Assembly: GCF_051401765.1 (NCBI RefSeq) | Contig: NW_027480438.1 | Location: 4,712,001-4,776,000 of the forward strand | Source: Calliopsis andreniformis | Taxonomy: Eukaryota > Arthropoda > Insecta > Hymenoptera > Andrenidae | DNA length: 64,000 nt | Reading direction: 5' to 3' | Shown: positions 12,812 to 24,500 of the stretch, piece after piece | Layout: each line of letters begins with the position of its first letter | How positions within the stretch are numbered: the first letter of the stretch is position 1 | Program-made: the position numbers and the translations under genes | Notes under the pieces: generated by a model | The model's database searches: none | What the model was told of the DNA's origin: nothing | What the model saw: the letters and a program-made list of their open reading frames with translations, nothing else

Positions 12812-15800
12812 TCCTCAATGCTCAATCCTCAATACTCAATCTTCAATCCTCAATCCTGAATCCTCAATCCTCAATCCTCAATCCTCAATCCCCAATCAAC
12901 AATCCTCAATCTTCAATACTCAGCCCTCTATCCTCAATCCTCAATCCTCAATCCTCAATCCTCATTCTTCAATCCTCACTACCCAATCCTCAATCTTCAA
13001 TCCTCAATCCTCAATCCTCAATCCTCAGTCCTCAAACCTCAATTCTGAATCCTCAATCATGAATCCTCTATCCTCAGCCCTCAGTCCTCAACAATCAGTT
13101 GTCAATCCTCAATCCTCAATAGAATATCCTCAATTCACAGTTATCAATACTTAATACTCAATCTGCAATCTTCAAATCTCTATCCACAAACATCAACTCC
13201 CATCACTCAACCCTCAACACTCAGTCCTCAACGTTCAATCCTCAATCCTCAATTCTCAAACTTCAATCCTCAATACTGAATCTTCAATCCTCAATCCTCA
13301 ATCCTCAATCCTCAATCCTCAATCCTCAATCCTCATTCCGCGAACCTCAATCCTCAACCCTCAGTCGTCATCCTTAATTCTCAATTCTCAATCCTCAATC
13401 CTCAATTCTCAACCTTCAAACCTCAATAATCAATCTCCAACCCTAGAACCTCAATCCCCAATCCTCAGTCCTTAATCCTCAATCTTCAATCCTCAATCCC
13501 CAGTCCACAATCCTCAATCCTCAATTCTCAATCCTCAATCTTCAATCCACAATACTCAATCTGCAATCCTCAATCCTCAATCCTCAATCCTCAATCCTCA
13601 ATTCACAATGCACAATCCTCTGCCCTCAATCCTCAAAACTCAATCCTCAAACCTCAATCGGCAACCGTCAGTCCTCGTCCTCAATCCTCAACACTCAATC
13701 CTCAATCCTCAATCTTCAATCATCAATTCTCAATCTTCAATCCTCAATCCTCAATCTTCTATCCTCTATCCTCAATTCTCAATTCTCAATACTCAGTCCT
13801 CAATCCTCAATCCTCAAACCTCCATCCTCTGTCCTCAAACCACAATCCTGAATCCTCAATACTGAATCCTCAATCTTCAGACCTCAGTCCTCAACAATCA
13901 GTTGTCAATCCTCAATCCTCAATAGAATATCATCAATTCACAGTTTTCAATACTCAATACTCAATCTGCAATCTTCATATCTCTATCCACAAACATCAAT
14001 TCTCATCACTCTACCCTCAACACTCAGTCCTCAATCTTCAATCCTCAATCCTCAATCCTCAATCCTCAATCCTCAATCCTCAATCCTCAATCCTCAACCT
14101 TCAATCCTCAAAACTCAATCTTCAATCTTCAATACTCAATCCTCAATCCTCAATCCGCAATCCTCAATCTTCAATCCTCAATACTCAATCTTCAATCCTC
14201 AATATTCAACACACAACCCTCAAAGTTCAATCCTCAATACACAACCATCAATCCTCAATTCTCAATACTCAGTCGTCAGCGTTCAATCCTCAACACTCAA
14301 TCTTCAATCCTAAATCCTCAATCTTCAATCGTCAATCCTCAATCCCCAATCCTCTATCATCAATCCTCAATCCTCAATCCTCAATCCTCAATCCTCAATC
14401 CTCAACCTTCAATCCTCAAAACTCAATCTTCAATCTTCAATACTCAATCCTCAATCCTCAATCCGCAATCCTCAATCTTCAATCCTCAATACTCAATCTT
14501 CAATCCTCAATATTCAACACACAACCCTCAAAGTTCAATCCTCAATACACAACCATCAATCCTCAATTCTCAATACTCAGTCGTCAGCGTTCAATCCTCA
14601 ACACTCAATCTTCAATCCTAAATCCTCAATCTTCAATTCTCAATCTTCGATCCTCAATACTGAATCTTCAATCCTCAATCCTCAATCCTCAATCCTCAAT
14701 CCTCAATCCTTAATCCTCAACCTTCAATCCTCGGTCCGCAATCCTCAATCTTCAATCCTCAACCCTCAATACTCATCCTCAATCATCAATCCTCAATCTT
14801 CAATCCTCAATACTCAATCCTCAATACTCAATCTTGAACCCTCAATCCTCAATCTTCAATACTCAATCCTCTATCCTCAATCCTCAATCCTCAATACTCA
14901 ACCATCAATACTCAATTCTCAATACTCAATAGATTATCCTGAATTCTCAGGATTCAATACTCAAAAATCAATCCCCAACCCTCAGCCCTCATTCGGAATA
15001 CCTCAATCCTCAATCCTCAATCCTCAATTGTTAATCCTCAATCCTCAACCCTCAGTCCTCATCCTCAATTCTCAATTCTCAATCCTAAATCCTCAATCCT
15101 CAATCTTCAATCCTCAATAATCAATCTCCAATCCTAGATCCCCAATCCCCAATCCTCAATCCTTAATCCGCAATCCTCAATCATCAATACTCAATCCTCA
15201 ATCTTCAATCCTCAATACTCAATCATCAATCTTCAATCCTCAATCCTCAATCCTCAATCCTCTATCCGCAATCCTCAATCTTCAGTTCTCAATACTCAAT
15301 CTTCAATCCTCAATCCTCAATCCTCAATCCTCAATCCTCAATCGTCAATCCCCAATCAACAATCCTCAATCTTCAATACTCAACCCTCTATCCTCAATCC
15401 TCAATCCTCAATGCTCAATCCTCATTCTTCAATCCTCACTACCCAATCCTCAATCTTCAATCCTCAATCCTCAATCCTCAATCCTCAGTCCTCAAACCTC
15501 AATTCTGAATCCTCAATCATGAATCCTCTATCCTCAGCCCTCAGTCCTCAACAATCAGTTGTCAATCCTCAATCCTCAATAGAATATCCTCAATTCACAG
15601 TTTTCAATACTTAATACTCAATCTGCAATCTTCAATTCTCTATCCACAAACACCAACTCCCATCACTCAACCCTCAACACTCAGTCCTCAATGTTCAATC
15701 CTCAACCCTCAATTCTCAATCTTCAATCCTCAATACTGAATCTTCAATCCTCAATCCTCAATTCTCAATCCTCAATCCTCAATCCTCATTCCTCATACCT

Positions 15801-18414
15801 CAAACCTCAACCCTCAGTCCTCATCCTTAATTCTCAATTCTCAATCTTCAATCCTCAATAATCAATCTCCAATCCTAGATCCTCAATCCCCAATCCTCAG
15901 TCCTTAATGCTCTATCTTCAATCATCAATCCCCAGTCCACAATCCTCAATACTCATTCCTCAATCCTCAATACTCAATCCTCAATATTCAACGCACAACC
16001 CTCAACCATCAATTCTCAATACTCAACCATCAATCCTCAATTCTCAATACTCAATGGAATATCCTGAAATCTCATGGTTGAATACTCAATCCACAATATT
16101 CAATAATCTAATCTCAATCCCCAAACATGAATTCTCAACACTCAATCCTCAACACTCAGTCCTCTCTCTTCAATCCTCCATCCTCAATCCTCAATCCTCA
16201 AGCGTCAATCCTCAATCCTCGATCCTCAACCCTCAATCCTCACTCCTCAAACCTCAATTCCGAATCCTCAATCCTGAATCCTCAACCTTCATCCCTCAGT
16301 CCGCAACAATCAATTGTCAATCCTCAATCCTCAATAGAACATCCTCAATTCACTGTTTTCAATACTCAATCCCCAACATTCAATCTTCAAATCTCAATCC
16401 ACAAACATCAATTCTCATCACTCAACCCTCAACACGCAGTCCTCAATCTCCAATCCTCAATCCTCAATCCTCAATCGTCAATCCTAAATCCCAATCCTCT
16501 GTCATCAATCCTCAATCCGCAATCCTCAATCGTCAATACTCAATCCTCAATCTTCAATCCTCAATACTCAATCTTCAATCTTCAATCCTCTATCCTCAAT
16601 CCTCAATCCTCAATCCGCAATCCTCAATCTTCAATCCTCAATACTCAATCTTCAATCCTCAATCCTCAATCCTGAAATCCTCAACCCTCAATATTCAACA
16701 CACAACCCTCAACCTTCAATCCTCAATACTCAACCATCAATCCTCAATTCTCAATACTCAATAGAATATCCTGAATTCTCAGTTTTCAATACTCAATCCT
16801 CAATCGTCAATCCTAAATCCCCAATCTTCTATCATCAATCCTCAATCCTCAATCCTCAATCCTCAATCCTCAATCCTCAATCTTCAATCCTCAATACTCA
16901 ATCTTCAATCTTCAATCCTCAATCCTCAATCCTCAATCGGCAATCCTCAATCCGCAATCCTCAATCTTCAATCCTCAATACTCAATCTTCAATCCTCAAT
17001 CCTGAATCCTGAAATCCCCAGTCCTCTATCTTCAATCCTCAATCCTCAATCCTCAATCCTCAATCCACAATCCTCAATCCTCATTCCACAAACCTCAATC
17101 CTCAACCCTCAGTCCACATACTTAATTCTCAATTCTCAATACTCAATCCTCAATTCTCAATCTTCAATCCTCAATCCTCAATCCTCAGTCCTCAGTCCTC
17201 AAACATCAATCCTCAACCCTCAATCCTCATCCTCAATCCTCAATCCTCAATCTTCAATCCTCAATCCTCAATCCCAATACTCTATCATCAATCCTCAATC
17301 CGCAATCCTCAATACTCAATACTCAATCCTCAATCTTCAATCCTTAATACTCAATCTTCAATCTTCAATCCTCTATCCTCAATCCTCAATCCTCAATCCA
17401 CAATCCGCAATCCTCAATCCTCAATACTCAATCCTCAATCCTCAATCCTCAATCCTGAATCCTCAATCTTCAATCCTCCATACTCAATCTTCAATCCTCA
17501 ATCCTCAGTCCTCAATCTTCAATCCTCAATCCTCAATCCTCAATTCTCAATCCTCAATCCTCAGTCCTCAGTCCTCAAACATCAATCCTCAACCCTCAAT
17601 CCTCATCCTCAATCCTCAATCCTCAATCTTCAATCCTCAATACTCAATCTTCAATCCTCAATCCTGAATCCTCAGTCCTCAATCCTCAATCCCCAATCAA
17701 CGATCCTCAATCTTCAATACTCATTCCTCTATCCTCAATCCTCAATACTCAACCATCAATACTCAATTCTGAATACTCAATAGAATATCCTGAACTCTCA
17801 GGATTCAATACTCAAACATCAATCCTCAACCCTCAGCCCTCATTCTGAATCATCAATCCTCAATCCTCAATCCTCAATTTTCAATCCCCAATCCTCAACC
17901 CTCAGTCCTCATCCTCAATTCTCAACTCTCAATCCTCAATCCTCAATCCTCAATCCTCAGTCCTCAATCCTCAATCCTCAATCCCCAAACCTCAATCCCC
18001 AACCGTCAGTCCTCGTCCTCAATCCTCAACACTCAATCCTCAATCCTCAATCCTCAATCTTCAATCATCAATACTCAAACTTCAATCCTCAATCCTCAAT
18101 CTTTAATCCTCAATCCTCAATCCTCAATCCTCAATCCTCAATCCTCAATCCTCAATCTGCAATCCTCAATCCTCAATCCTCAATCCTCAATCCTCAATCC
18201 TCAATCTTCTATCTTCAATCCCCAATCCTCTATCATCAATCCTCAATTCTCAATCCTCAATCCTGAAACCTCAATCCTCAATGCTCAATCCTCAATCCTC
18301 AATCTTCAATCCTCAATACTCAGTCTTCAATACTCAATCCTCAATCCTCAATCCTCAATCCTCAGTACTCAATCGTCAGTCTTCAATCCTCAACACTCAA
18401 TCTTCAATTCTCAA
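12812..18414 (+). repeat. 5.6-kb higher-order repeat unit, copy 2
   Basis: It matches copy 1 (7150-12811) and copy 3 (21593-26960). It lacks ten heptamers present in copy 1 (six at about 14044-14092, four near 14845); copy 3 lacks them too, which groups copies 2 and 3. It carries a private cluster of three substitutions (16486, 16501, 16532) not found in copies 1, 3 or 4. Confidence 0.87.
14064..14637 (+). repeat. 308-bp tandem pair, second occurrence
   Basis: Counterpart of 8391-9005 in the next 5.6-kb unit. The GTCGTCAGC marker lies at 14272 and 14580, again 308 bp apart. The first unit is shortened by six heptamers at its left end, where seven plain CTCAATC units (14044-14092) replace the thirteen mixed ones of the earlier copy. 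Confidence 0.83.
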
Positions 18415-20182
18415 TCCCCAATCCTCAATCCTCAATCCTCATTCTTCAATCCTCAACACCCAATCCTCAATCTTCAACCCTCAATCCTCAATCCTCAATT
18501 CTCAGCCCTCAATCCTCAGTCCTCAGTCCTCAAACATCAATCCTCAACCCTCAGCCCTCATCCTCAATCCTCAATCCTCAATCCTTACTCCTCAATCTTC
18601 AATCTTCAATCCCCAGTCCTCAATCTTCAATCCTCAATGCTCAATACTCAATCCTCAATCCTCAGTCCTCAATCCTCAATCCTCAGTCCTCAACCCTCAA
18701 TCCTCAATATTCAAACCTCAATCCTCAACCGTCAGTCCTCGTCCTCAATCCTCAACGCTCAATCCTCAATCCTCAATCTTCAATCATCAACACTCAATCC
18801 TCAATCCTCAATCCTCTATCCTCAATATTCAACACACAACCCTCAACCATCAATTCTCAATACTCAACCATCAATCCTCAATTCTCAATACTCAATGGAA
18901 TATCCTGAATTCTCGTGGTTCAATACTCAATCCGCAATATTCAATAATCAAATCTCAATCCTCAAACATCAATTCTCAACACTCAATCCTCAACAATCAG
19001 TCTTCTCCCTTGAATCCTCCATCCTCAATCCTCAATGCTCAAGCGTCAATTCTCAATACTCAATCCTCAATCCTGAATCCTCAATAATCAGTCCTCAAAC
19101 CTCAATCCTGAATCCTCAATCCTGAATCCTCATGCTTCAGCCCTCAGTCTTCAACAATCAGTTGTCAATGCTCAATCCTCAATAGAATATCATCAATTCA
19201 CTGTTTGCAATACTCAATGCTCAATCTGCAATCTTCAAATCTCTATCCACAAACATCAATTCTCATCACTCAACCCTCAACACTCAGTCCCCAATCCTCA
19301 ATCTTTAATCCTCAATCCTCAATCCTCAATCCTCAATCCTCAATCTTCAATCCTCAATACTCAATCTTCAATCCTCAATCCTCAATCCTCAATCCTCATT
19401 CCTCAATACTCAATCGTCAGTCTTCAATCCTCAACACTCAATCTTCAACCCTCAATCCCCAATCCTCAATCCCCAATCATCATTCTTCAATCCTCAATAC
19501 CCAATCCTCAATCTTCCATACTCAATCCTCAATCCTCAATTCTCAATCCTCAATCCTCAGTCCTCAGTATTCAAACAGCAATCCTCAACCCTCAGCCTTC
19601 ATCCGCAATCCTCAATCTTCAATCCTCAATCCTCATTCCTCAATCTTCTATCTTCAATCCCCAATCCTCTACATCAATCCTCAATTCTCAATCCTCAATC
19701 CTGAAACCTCAATCCTCAATGCTCAATCCTCAATCCTCAATCTTCAATCCTCAATACTCAGTCTTCAATACTCAATCCCCAATCCTCAATCCTCAATCCT
19801 CAGTACTCAATCGTCAGTCTTCAATCCTCAACACTCAATCTTCAATTCTCAATCCCCAATCCTCAATCCTCAATCCTCATTCTTCAATCCTCAATACCCA
19901 ATCCTCAATCTTCAATCCTCAATCCTCAATCCTTAATTCTCAGTCCTCAATCCTCAGTCCTCAGTCCTCAAACATCAATCCTCAACCCTCAGCCCTCATC
20001 CTCAATCCTCAATCCTCAATCCTCAATCCTCAATCCTCAATCACCAATCTTCTATCTTCAATCCTCAATACTCAATCTTCAATCCTCAATACTCAGTCCT
20101 CAAACCTCAATTCTGAATCCTCAATCCTGAATCCTCAATCTTTAATCCTCAGACCTCAACCATCAATGCTCAATTCTCAATA

Positions 20183-20294
20183 CTCAACAGAACATCCTGA
20201 ATTCTCAGTTTTCAATGCTCAATCCCCTATCTTCAATTTTAAAATCTCAATCCACAAACATGAATTCTCATCACTCAACCCTCAACACACAGTC
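20183..20294 (+). repeat. 112-bp cassette, subtype A (GAACATC form)
   Basis: Opens CTCAACA GAACATC CTGAATT and contains TTAAAAT and ATGAATT. It recurs at 28694 and as the first cassette of each H unit (38302, 39662, 42755, 44542, 46329). The cassette at 20506 follows 323 bp behind, as in the H units, so 20.2-20.6 kb is related to the H family. Confidence 0.83.
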
Positions 20295-20505
20295 CTCAAT
20301 CTTCAATCCTCAATCCTCAATCCTCAATCGTCAATCCTCAATCCTCAATCTTCAATCCTCAGTCCGCAATCCGCAATCTTCAATCATCAATACTCAATCT
20401 TCAAACCTCAATCCTCAATCATAAAATCCTCGATCCTCAATATTCAGCAGACAACCCTCAACCACCAATACTCAATACTCAACCATCAATGCTCAATTCT
20501 CAATA

Positions 20506-20617
20506 CTCAATAGAATATACTGAATTCACAGTTTTCAATACCCAATCCTCAATCTTCAATATTCAAGTCTCCTTCCACAAACACCTATTCTCATCACTCA
20601 ACCCTCAACACTCAGTC
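20506..20617 (+). repeat. 112-bp cassette, subtype A (GAATATA form)
   Basis: Sixteen heptamers with GAATATA CTGAATT near the start. Repeats at 29017, 39985, 43078, 44865 and 46652. Confidence 0.82.
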
Positions 20618-21030
20618 CTCAATCTTCAATCCTCAATCCTCAATCCTCAATCGTCAACACTCAATCCTCAATCCTCAACCCTCGATCCTCAGTCCTCAAA
20701 CCTCAATCCTCAATCCTCAATCTTCAATCTTCAATCCTCAATACTCAATCTTCAATCCTCAATCCTCAATCCTCAATCCTCAATCCTCAATCCTCAGTCC
20801 TCAATACTCAACAGACAACCCTCAACCATCAATCCTCAATACTCAACCATCAATACTCAGTCCTCTCTCTTCAATCTTCCATCATCAATCCTCTATCCTC
20901 AATCCTCAATCTTCAATCCTCAATCCTCGACCCTCAATCCTCTGCCTTCAAACCTCAATTCCGAATCCTCAATCCTGAATTCTCAATCTCCATCCCTCAG
21001 TCCGCAACAATCTATTGTCAATCCTCAATC

Positions 21031-21142
21031 CTCAACAGAATATACTCTATTCACAGCTTTCAACACTCAATCCCCAATCTTCCATTTTCAAATCTCAATC
21101 CACAAACATCAATGCTCATCACTCAACCCTCAACACTCAGTC
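21031..21142 (+). repeat. 112-bp cassette, subtype A (CTCTATT form)
   Basis: Opens CTCAACA GAATATA CTCTATT and ends in CTCAGTC after 16 heptamers. It marks the left part of block Z: repeats at 29542, 47493 and 51288. A further copy near 55503 has GATATCC in place of GAATATA. Confidence 0.82.
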
Positions 21143-21592
21143 CTCAATCTTCAATCCTGGATGCTCAATCTTCAATCCTCAATCCTCAATCCTCAATCGT
21201 CAATCTTCAATACTCAATACTCAATCTTCAATCCTCAGTCCTTAATACTCAATCCTCAATCCTCATTCTTCAATCCTCAATACCCAATCCTAAATATTCA
21301 ATCCTCAATCCTCAATTCGCAATCCTCATTCCTCAATCCTCAGACCTCAAGCATCAATACTCAACCCTCAGACCTCGTCCTCAATACACAACCCTCAATC
21401 CTCAATCCTCGATTTTCATTCATCAATATTCAACATTCAATCCTCAATCCTCAATACTCAATACTCAATCCTCAATCCTCAACGTTCAATCCTCAATACC
21501 CAATCCTCAATCTCCAATCCTCAATCCTCAGTCCTCAATCCTCAATCCTCAGTCCTCAATCCTCTGTCCTCAAACCTCAATCCTGAATTCTC

Positions 21593-24500
21593 AATCATGA
21601 ATCCTCTATCCTCAGCCCTCAGTCCTCAACAATCAGTTGTCAATCCTCAATCCTCAATAGAATATCCTCAATTCACAGTTATCAATACTTAATACTCAAT
21701 CTGCAATCTTCAAATCTCTATCCACAAACATCAACTCCCATCACTCAACCCTCAACACTCAGTCCTCAACGTTCAATCCTCAATCCTCAATTCTCAAACT
21801 TCAATCCTCAATACTGAATCTTCAATCCTCAATCCTCAATCCTCAATCCTCAATCCTCAATCCTCAATCCTCATTCCGCGAACCTCAATCCTCAACCCTC
21901 AGTCGTCATCCTTAATTCTCAATTCTCAATCCTCAATCCTCAATTCTCAACCTTCAAACCTCAATAATCAATCTCCAACCCTAGAACCTCAATCCCCAAT
22001 CCTCAGTCCTTAATCCTCAATCTTCAATCCTCAATCCCCAGTCCACAATCCTCAATCCTCAATTCTCAATCCTCAATCTTCAATCCACAATACTCAATCT
22101 GCAATCCTCAATCCTCAATCCTCAATCCTCAATCCTCAATTCACAATGCACAATCCTCTGCCCTCAATCCTCAAAACTCAATCCTCAAACCTCAATCGGC
22201 AACCGTCAGTCCTCGTCCTCAATCCTCAACACTCAATCCTCAATCCTCAATCTTCAATCATCAATTCTCAATCTTCAATCCTCAATCCTCAATCTTCTAT
22301 CCTCTATCCTCAATTCTCAATTCTCAATACTCAGTCCTCAATCCTCAATCCTCAAACCTCCATCCTCTGTCCTCAAACCACAATCCTGAATCCTCAATAC
22401 TGAATCCTCAATCTTCAGACCTCAGTCCTCAACAATCAGTTGTCAATCCTCAATCCTCAATAGAATATCATCAATTCACAGTTTTCAATACTCAATACTC
22501 AATCTGCAATCTTCATATCTCTATCCACAAACATCAATTCTCATCACTCTACCCTCAACACTCAGTCCTCAATCTTCAATCCTCAATCCTCAATCCTCAA
22601 TCCTCAATCCTCAATCCTCAATCCTCAATCCTCAACCTTCAATCCTCAAAACTCAATCTTCAATCTTCAATACTCAATCCTCAATCCTCAATCCGCAATC
22701 CTCAATCTTCAATCCTCAATACTCAATCTTCAATCCTCAATATTCAACACACAACCCTCAAAGTTCAATCCTCAATACACAACCATCAATCCTCAATTCT
22801 CAATGCTCAGTCGTCAGCGTTCAATCCTCAACACTCAATCTTCAATCCTAAATCCTCAATCTTCAATCGTCAATCCTCAATCCCCAATCCTCTATCATCA
22901 ATCCTCAATCCTCAATCCTCAATCCTCAATCCTCAATCCTCAACCTTCAATCCTCAAAACTCAATCTTCAATCTTCAATACTCAATCCTCAATCCTCAAT
23001 CCGCAATCCTCAATCTTCAATCCTCAATACTCAATCTTCAATCCTCAATATTCAACACACAACCCTCAAAGTTCAATCCTCAATACACAACCATCAATCC
23101 TCAATTCTCAATACTCAGTCGTCAGCGTTCAATCCTCAACACTCAATCTTCAATCCTAAATCCTCAATCTTCAATTCTCAATCTTCGATCCTCAATACTG
23201 AATCTTCAATCCTCAATCCTCAATCCTCAATCCTCAATCCTCAATCCTTAATCCTCAACCTTCAATCCTCGGTCCGCAATCCTCAATCTTCAATCCTCAA
23301 CCCTCAATACTCATCCTCAATCATCAATCCTCAATCTTCAATCCTCAATACTCAATCCTCAATCCTCAATCTTGAACCCTCAATCCTCAATCTTCAATAC
23401 TCAATCCTCTATCCTCAATCCTCAATCCTCAATACTCAACCATCAATACTCAATTCTCAATACTCAATAGATTATCCTGAATTCTCAGGATTCAATACTC
23501 AAAAATCAATCCCCAACCCTCAGCCCTCATTCGGAATACCTCAATCCTCAATCCTCAATCCTCAATTGTTAATCCTCAATCCTCAACCCTCAGTCCTCAT
23601 CCTCAATTCTCAATTCTCAATCCTAAATCCTCAATCCTCAATCTTCAATCCTCAATAATCAATCTCCAATCCTAGATCCCCAATCCCCAATCCTCAATCC
23701 TTAATCCGCAATCCTCAATCATCAATACTCAATCCTCAATCTTCAATCCTCAATACTCAATCATCAATCTTCAATCCTCAATCCTCAATCCTCAATCCTC
23801 TATCCGCAATCCTCAATCTTCAGTTCTCAATACTCAATCTTCAATCCTCAATCCTCAATCCTCAATCCTCAATCCTCAATCGTCAATCCCCAATCAACAA
23901 TCCTCAATCTTCAATACTCAACCCTCTATCCTCAATCCTCAATCCTCAATGCTCAATCCTCATTCTTCAATCCTCACTACCCAATCCTCAATCTTCAATC
24001 CTCAATCCTCAATCCTCAATCCTCAGTCCTCAAACCTCAATTCTGAATCCTCAATCATGAATCCTCTATCCTCAGCCCTCAGTCCTCAACAATCAGTTGT
24101 CAATCCTCAATCCTCAATAGAATATCCTCAATTCACAGTTTTCAATACTTAATACTCAATCTGCAATCTTCAATTCTCTATCCACAAACACCAACTCCCA
24201 TCACTCAACCCTCAACACTCAGTCCTCAATGTTCAATCCTCAACCCTCAATTCTCAATCTTCAATCCTCAATACTGAATCTTCAATCCTCAATCCTCAAT
24301 TCTCAATCCTCAATCCTCAATCCTCATTCCTCATACCTCAAACCTCAACCCTCAGTCCTCATCCTTAATTCTCAATTCTCAATCTTCAATCCTCAATAAT
24401 CAATCTCCAATCCTAGATCCTCAATCCCCAATCCTCAGTCCTTAATGCTCTATCTTCAATCATCAATCCCCAGTCCACAATCCTCAATACTCATTCCTCA

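Larger units (their letters stand above)
13055..21592 (+). repeat. 8.5-kb tandem duplication unit, copy 1
   Basis: The 8,538-bp unit is followed directly by its second copy. The junction is visible near 21592: the tail of copy 1 (CTCAATC CTGAATT) is joined to ATCATGAAT, the sequence that opens the unit at 13055; at the end of copy 2 (30103) different sequence follows. The offset between copies is 8,538 at the left, 8,545 at 18281, 8,510 at 19205 and 8,511 from 19719 on. Each step has an identified indel: plus one heptamer, minus five heptamers, and one base. It contains most of 5.6-kb copy 2 plus about 3.2 kb more. Confidence 0.92.

Noticed and set aside
20489..21586. Longest open frame (365 codons), with a near-identical copy at 29000-30097
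   Set aside because: It is the seven-codon rotation of the heptamer. Another frame over the same bases is also open (21112-21600). It has no domain beyond low-complexity Ser/Asn/Gln/Pro/Ile/Leu, and copies elsewhere are broken by whole-heptamer indels that are not multiples of three.
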